Shown: positions 13,190-14,919 of the stretch, piece by piece | How positions within the stretch are numbered: the stretch's first letter is position 1 | Layout: each line of letters starts with the position of its first letter | NCBI GenBank assembly: GCA_050731755.1 | Contig: JBOHPP010000176.1 | Location: forward strand, 1-14,919 | Reading direction: 5' to 3' | Length of the DNA stretch: 14,919 bases | Origin: JBOHPP01 sp050731755 | GTDB lineage: Bacteria > Methylomirabilota > Methylomirabilia > Rokubacteriales > CSP1-6 | Program-made: the position numbers and the translations under genes | The notes under the pieces: model-generated | What the model saw: only the letters and a program-made list of their open reading frames with translations | Databases searched by the model: none | Told to the model about the DNA's origin: nothing

Positions 13190-14320
13190 ATGCACGTCGG
13201 AATGGCGACCGTCTTTCAGAACCCGCACAAGACCCTCCGCGACCACGACGTCTACCGGCACGAGCTGCGGCTGACGGACCTGGCTGAGCCGCTCGGCTTC
13301 GAATCGGTCTGGGGCGTGGAGCACCACTTCACCGACTACACCATGTGTCCCGACGTGCTCCAGTTCCTCACCTGGGTGGCCGGCCGCACCACGCGCGCGC
13401 AGGTGGGCTCGATGGTCGTCGTGCTGCCCTGGCACGACCCGCTGCGCGTGGCCGAGCAGCTCTCGATGCTCGACGCCATGTCGGGCGGCCGCCTGATCCT
13501 GGGCCTGGGCCGGGGCGCCGGCCGGGTGGAGTTCGACGGGTTCCGGCTCTCCATGGACGAGTCGCGCCCGCGCTTCGTCGAGTCGGCCGAGATGCTGCTG
13601 CGCGGTCTGGAGAGCGGCTACTGCGAGTACGATGGCGCCTTCGTCAAGCAGCCGCGGGCGGCCATCCGTCCCGCGCCCTTCAAGTCGTTCCGTGGCCGCA
13701 CCTACGCCGCCGCCGTCTCGCCGGAGTCTTCGCGGATCATGGCCGACCTGGGCGTGGGGATCCTCATCATTCCGCAGAAGCCGTGGTCGGAGGTAGCCAA
13801 GGAGCTGGACGCCTATCGAACCATCTACCGGGAGGTCAACCGGACGGAGGCGCCGCCGCCGATCTCGGCCGGCTGGACCTTCTGCGACCCCGATCCCGCA
13901 CGGGCCGAAGCCGAGGCGCGGCGCTGGATCGGGGGTTACTACCAGACCGTCCTGGACCACTACCAGTTCGCCGGCGACCATCTGGCCAAGACGAAAGGCT
14001 ACGAGTACTACGGCAAGATGTCGGAGAAGATCGCCCAGTACGGCACCGACAAGGTCATCGACTATTTCATGAACCTGCAGGTGTGGGGCACCCCCGAGCA
14101 GTGTTACGAGAAGATCCTCGACATCCATGCCCGCACCGGCAACAGCCATTTCGTGGGCGTCTTCTCGTACGCCGGCATGCCCTACGAGGAAGCCGAGCGC
14201 AACCTCCGGCTGTTCGCCCACGAGGTGATGCCGCAACTCAAGAAGCTCGCCGTTACGCCGCCGGCTCCGGTGCTCCCCGACGCTGGCGGGGGAGTGCGCG
14301 TCGGCCTTCTGGGATCGTGA
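13190..14320 (+). CDS. LLM-class flavin-dependent oxidoreductase (luciferase-like)
   Basis: A 376-residue TIM-barrel protein of the bacterial luciferase-like monooxygenase superfamily, using FMN or F420. Family signs are LAEPLGFESVWGVEHHFTDY (31-50), GSMVVVLPWHDPLRVAEQLSMLD, GRLILGLGRGAGRVEFDGF and the late VWGTPEQCYEKILDI with HFVGVFSYAGMPYEEAERNL. ATG 13190 follows GAGGAG; the long upstream frame overlaps the carbonic anhydrase and is a shadow. It lies 59 bases after that gene, and its TGA overlaps the next gene's GTG. Likely a monooxygenase of a small organic substrate; which one is not visible. Confidence 0.93.
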   Translation: MHVGMATVFQNPHKTLRDHDVYRHELRLTDLAEPLGFESVWGVEHHFTDYTMCPDVLQFLTWVAGRTTRAQVGSMVVVLPWHDPLRVAEQLSMLDAMSGGRLILGLGRGAGRVEFDGFRLSMDESRPRFVESAEMLLRGLESGYCEYDGAFVKQPRAAIRPAPFKSFRGRTYAAAVSPESSRIMADLGVGILIIPQKPWSEVAKELDAYRTIYREVNRTEAPPPISAGWTFCDPDPARAEAEARRWIGGYYQTVLDHYQFAGDHLAKTKGYEYYGKMSEKIAQYGTDKVIDYFMNLQVWGTPEQCYEKILDIHARTGNSHFVGVFSYAGMPYEEAERNLRLFAHEVMPQLKKLAVTPPAPVLPDAGGGVRVGLLGS

Positions 14321-14919
14321 GCGCGTCGGCGCCGGCCGGCTTCGTCTACCGCCCCGCCCTCGTCTCGGGCGACGAAGAGGCGGCGCTGGTGGAGGCCATC
14401 CGCCGGCTCGAGTTTTCCCCGGTGGAGATGCGCGGTCAGGTCGCGCGCCGGCGCGTCGTCCACTTCGGCTGGCGCTACGGCTACACGACCTGGAAGATCG
14501 AGCCCGGACCGAAGTTGCCGGAGTTTCTGGCAGCGCTCCGGGCGCGCGCGGCGGCGCTGGCCGAGGCGACGGTCGAGGACCTGGCCGAGGCGTTGATTAC
14601 CGAGTATCCCCCGGGAGCGGGCATCGGCTGGCATCGTGACGCGCCGGCATTCGGAGTCGTCGTGGCGGTCTCCCTGCTGACCCCGTGCCGGCTTCAGCTG
14701 CGCCGCGCGCCGAAGACGCCTCTGGCGACGTTTGCGCTGGCGCCGCGGTCAGCCTACGTGCTGACCGGCACCGCCCGCTGGCAGTGGCAGCACCGGATCC
14801 CACCGGTGGCCGGCATCCGCTACTCCGTCACCTTCCGAACCTTACGGACGGAGCCTGTCAGCCTATCGAGGAGCGCCCCGGCTTCGCCGGGGCGGTCCGA
14901 GCGTTGGGGGGGGTATGGG
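14317..14919 (+). CDS. AlkB-like 2OG-Fe(II) oxygenase (open at the window end)
   Basis: Reads 201 residues from GTG 14317, which overlaps the previous stop as GTGA. The double-stranded beta-helix residues are present: ITEYPPGAGIGWHRDAPAFG (94-113) with iron ligands His106 and Asp108, His159 (WQWQHRIPP), and 2-oxoglutarate-binding Arg168 in GIRYSVTFRTLR (166-177) with Arg174 behind it. The family removes alkyl groups from nucleic acid bases, or acts on other substrates in the short bacterial AlkB-like branch. Family members usually end near the FRTLR segment. Here the frame continues 24 codons through a strong hairpin and a run of eight G to the window edge, so the true stop may be lost or lie just outside. 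Confidence 0.85.
   Translation, partial: MSASAPAGFVYRPALVSGDEEAALVEAIRRLEFSPVEMRGQVARRRVVHFGWRYGYTTWKIEPGPKLPEFLAALRARAAALAEATVEDLAEALITEYPPGAGIGWHRDAPAFGVVVAVSLLTPCRLQLRRAPKTPLATFALAPRSAYVLTGTARWQWQHRIPPVAGIRYSVTFRTLRTEPVSLSRSAPASPGRSERWGGYG
14875..14893. terminator. Strong GC stem-loop at 3' end of AlkB-like gene
   Basis: GCCCCGGC (14875-14882), loop TTC, GCCGGGGC (14886-14893) is a perfect 8-base stem. It has the look of an intrinsic terminator stem but lacks a T-run; a run of eight G follows at 14909-14916. If it ends the operon, the AlkB-like gene should stop before it, which the present sequence does not show. Confidence 0.4.

Noticed and set aside
13115..14236. 373-codon minus-strand frame opposite the LLM oxidoreductase
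   Set aside because: Low-complexity translation and complete overlap with a well-supported gene.

Overview
The window is GC-rich chromosomal DNA with dense, mostly short-spaced genes, frequent 4-base ATGA/GTGA start-stop overlaps and GTG/TTG starts. No RNA genes, insertion sequences, phage genes or CRISPR arrays were seen. The mix (two thiolases, a crotonase, an LLM-class flavin oxidoreductase, SnoaL-like and VOC proteins, aminopeptidase P) suits an uncultivated soil or groundwater bacterium of the Rokubacteria/Methylomirabilota or proteobacterial kind. That placement is inference from gene style, not from a marker gene.

Layout: (1) 1-128, 3' tail of an unknown gene, with a 20-base perfect palindrome at the window edge. 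(2) 194-1399 (-) MFS exporter, divergent from 1419-2276 (+) crotonase-family protein, with a very small gap between their start codons. (3) 2503-2688 (+) small one-helix protein. (4) Minus-strand set: aminopeptidase P (5790-4336), thiolase (4283-3096), SnoaL-like protein (3082-2657). (5) Plus-strand pair: small unknown gene (5842-6066) coupled to a NudC-like NADH pyrophosphatase (6063-6932). (6) Minus-strand set: small membrane protein (9513-9253), an unknown domain running without a stop into a VOC protein (9156-8389), a PCMT-like methyltransferase (8376-7513) and a GNAT acetyltransferase (7516-6905). (7) Minus-strand set: a possible 47-residue ORF (11212-11069), a VOC dioxygenase-like protein (11072-10629), an SDR lacking its middle third (10579-10121) and 3-hydroxyanthranilate 3,4-dioxygenase (10092-9568). 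(8) Plus-strand operon: second thiolase (11431-12615), gamma carbonic anhydrase (12618-13130), LLM-class oxidoreductase (13190-14320) and an AlkB-like 2OG-Fe(II) oxygenase open at the window end.

The themes are acyl-CoA turnover (crotonase, two related thiolases), aromatic-ring chemistry (3-hydroxyanthranilate dioxygenase, VOC protein, SDR, LLM oxidoreductase) and damage repair or housekeeping (NudC, PCMT-like, AlkB-like, PepP). I found no clearly new multi-gene system. The most unusual points are the internally deleted SDR, the stop-free junction between the unknown domain and the VOC protein, the crotonase active site that looks like an isomerase rather than a hydratase, a charged insertion in the aminopeptidase between two metal ligands, and two small ORFs joined to larger genes by ATGA overlaps.
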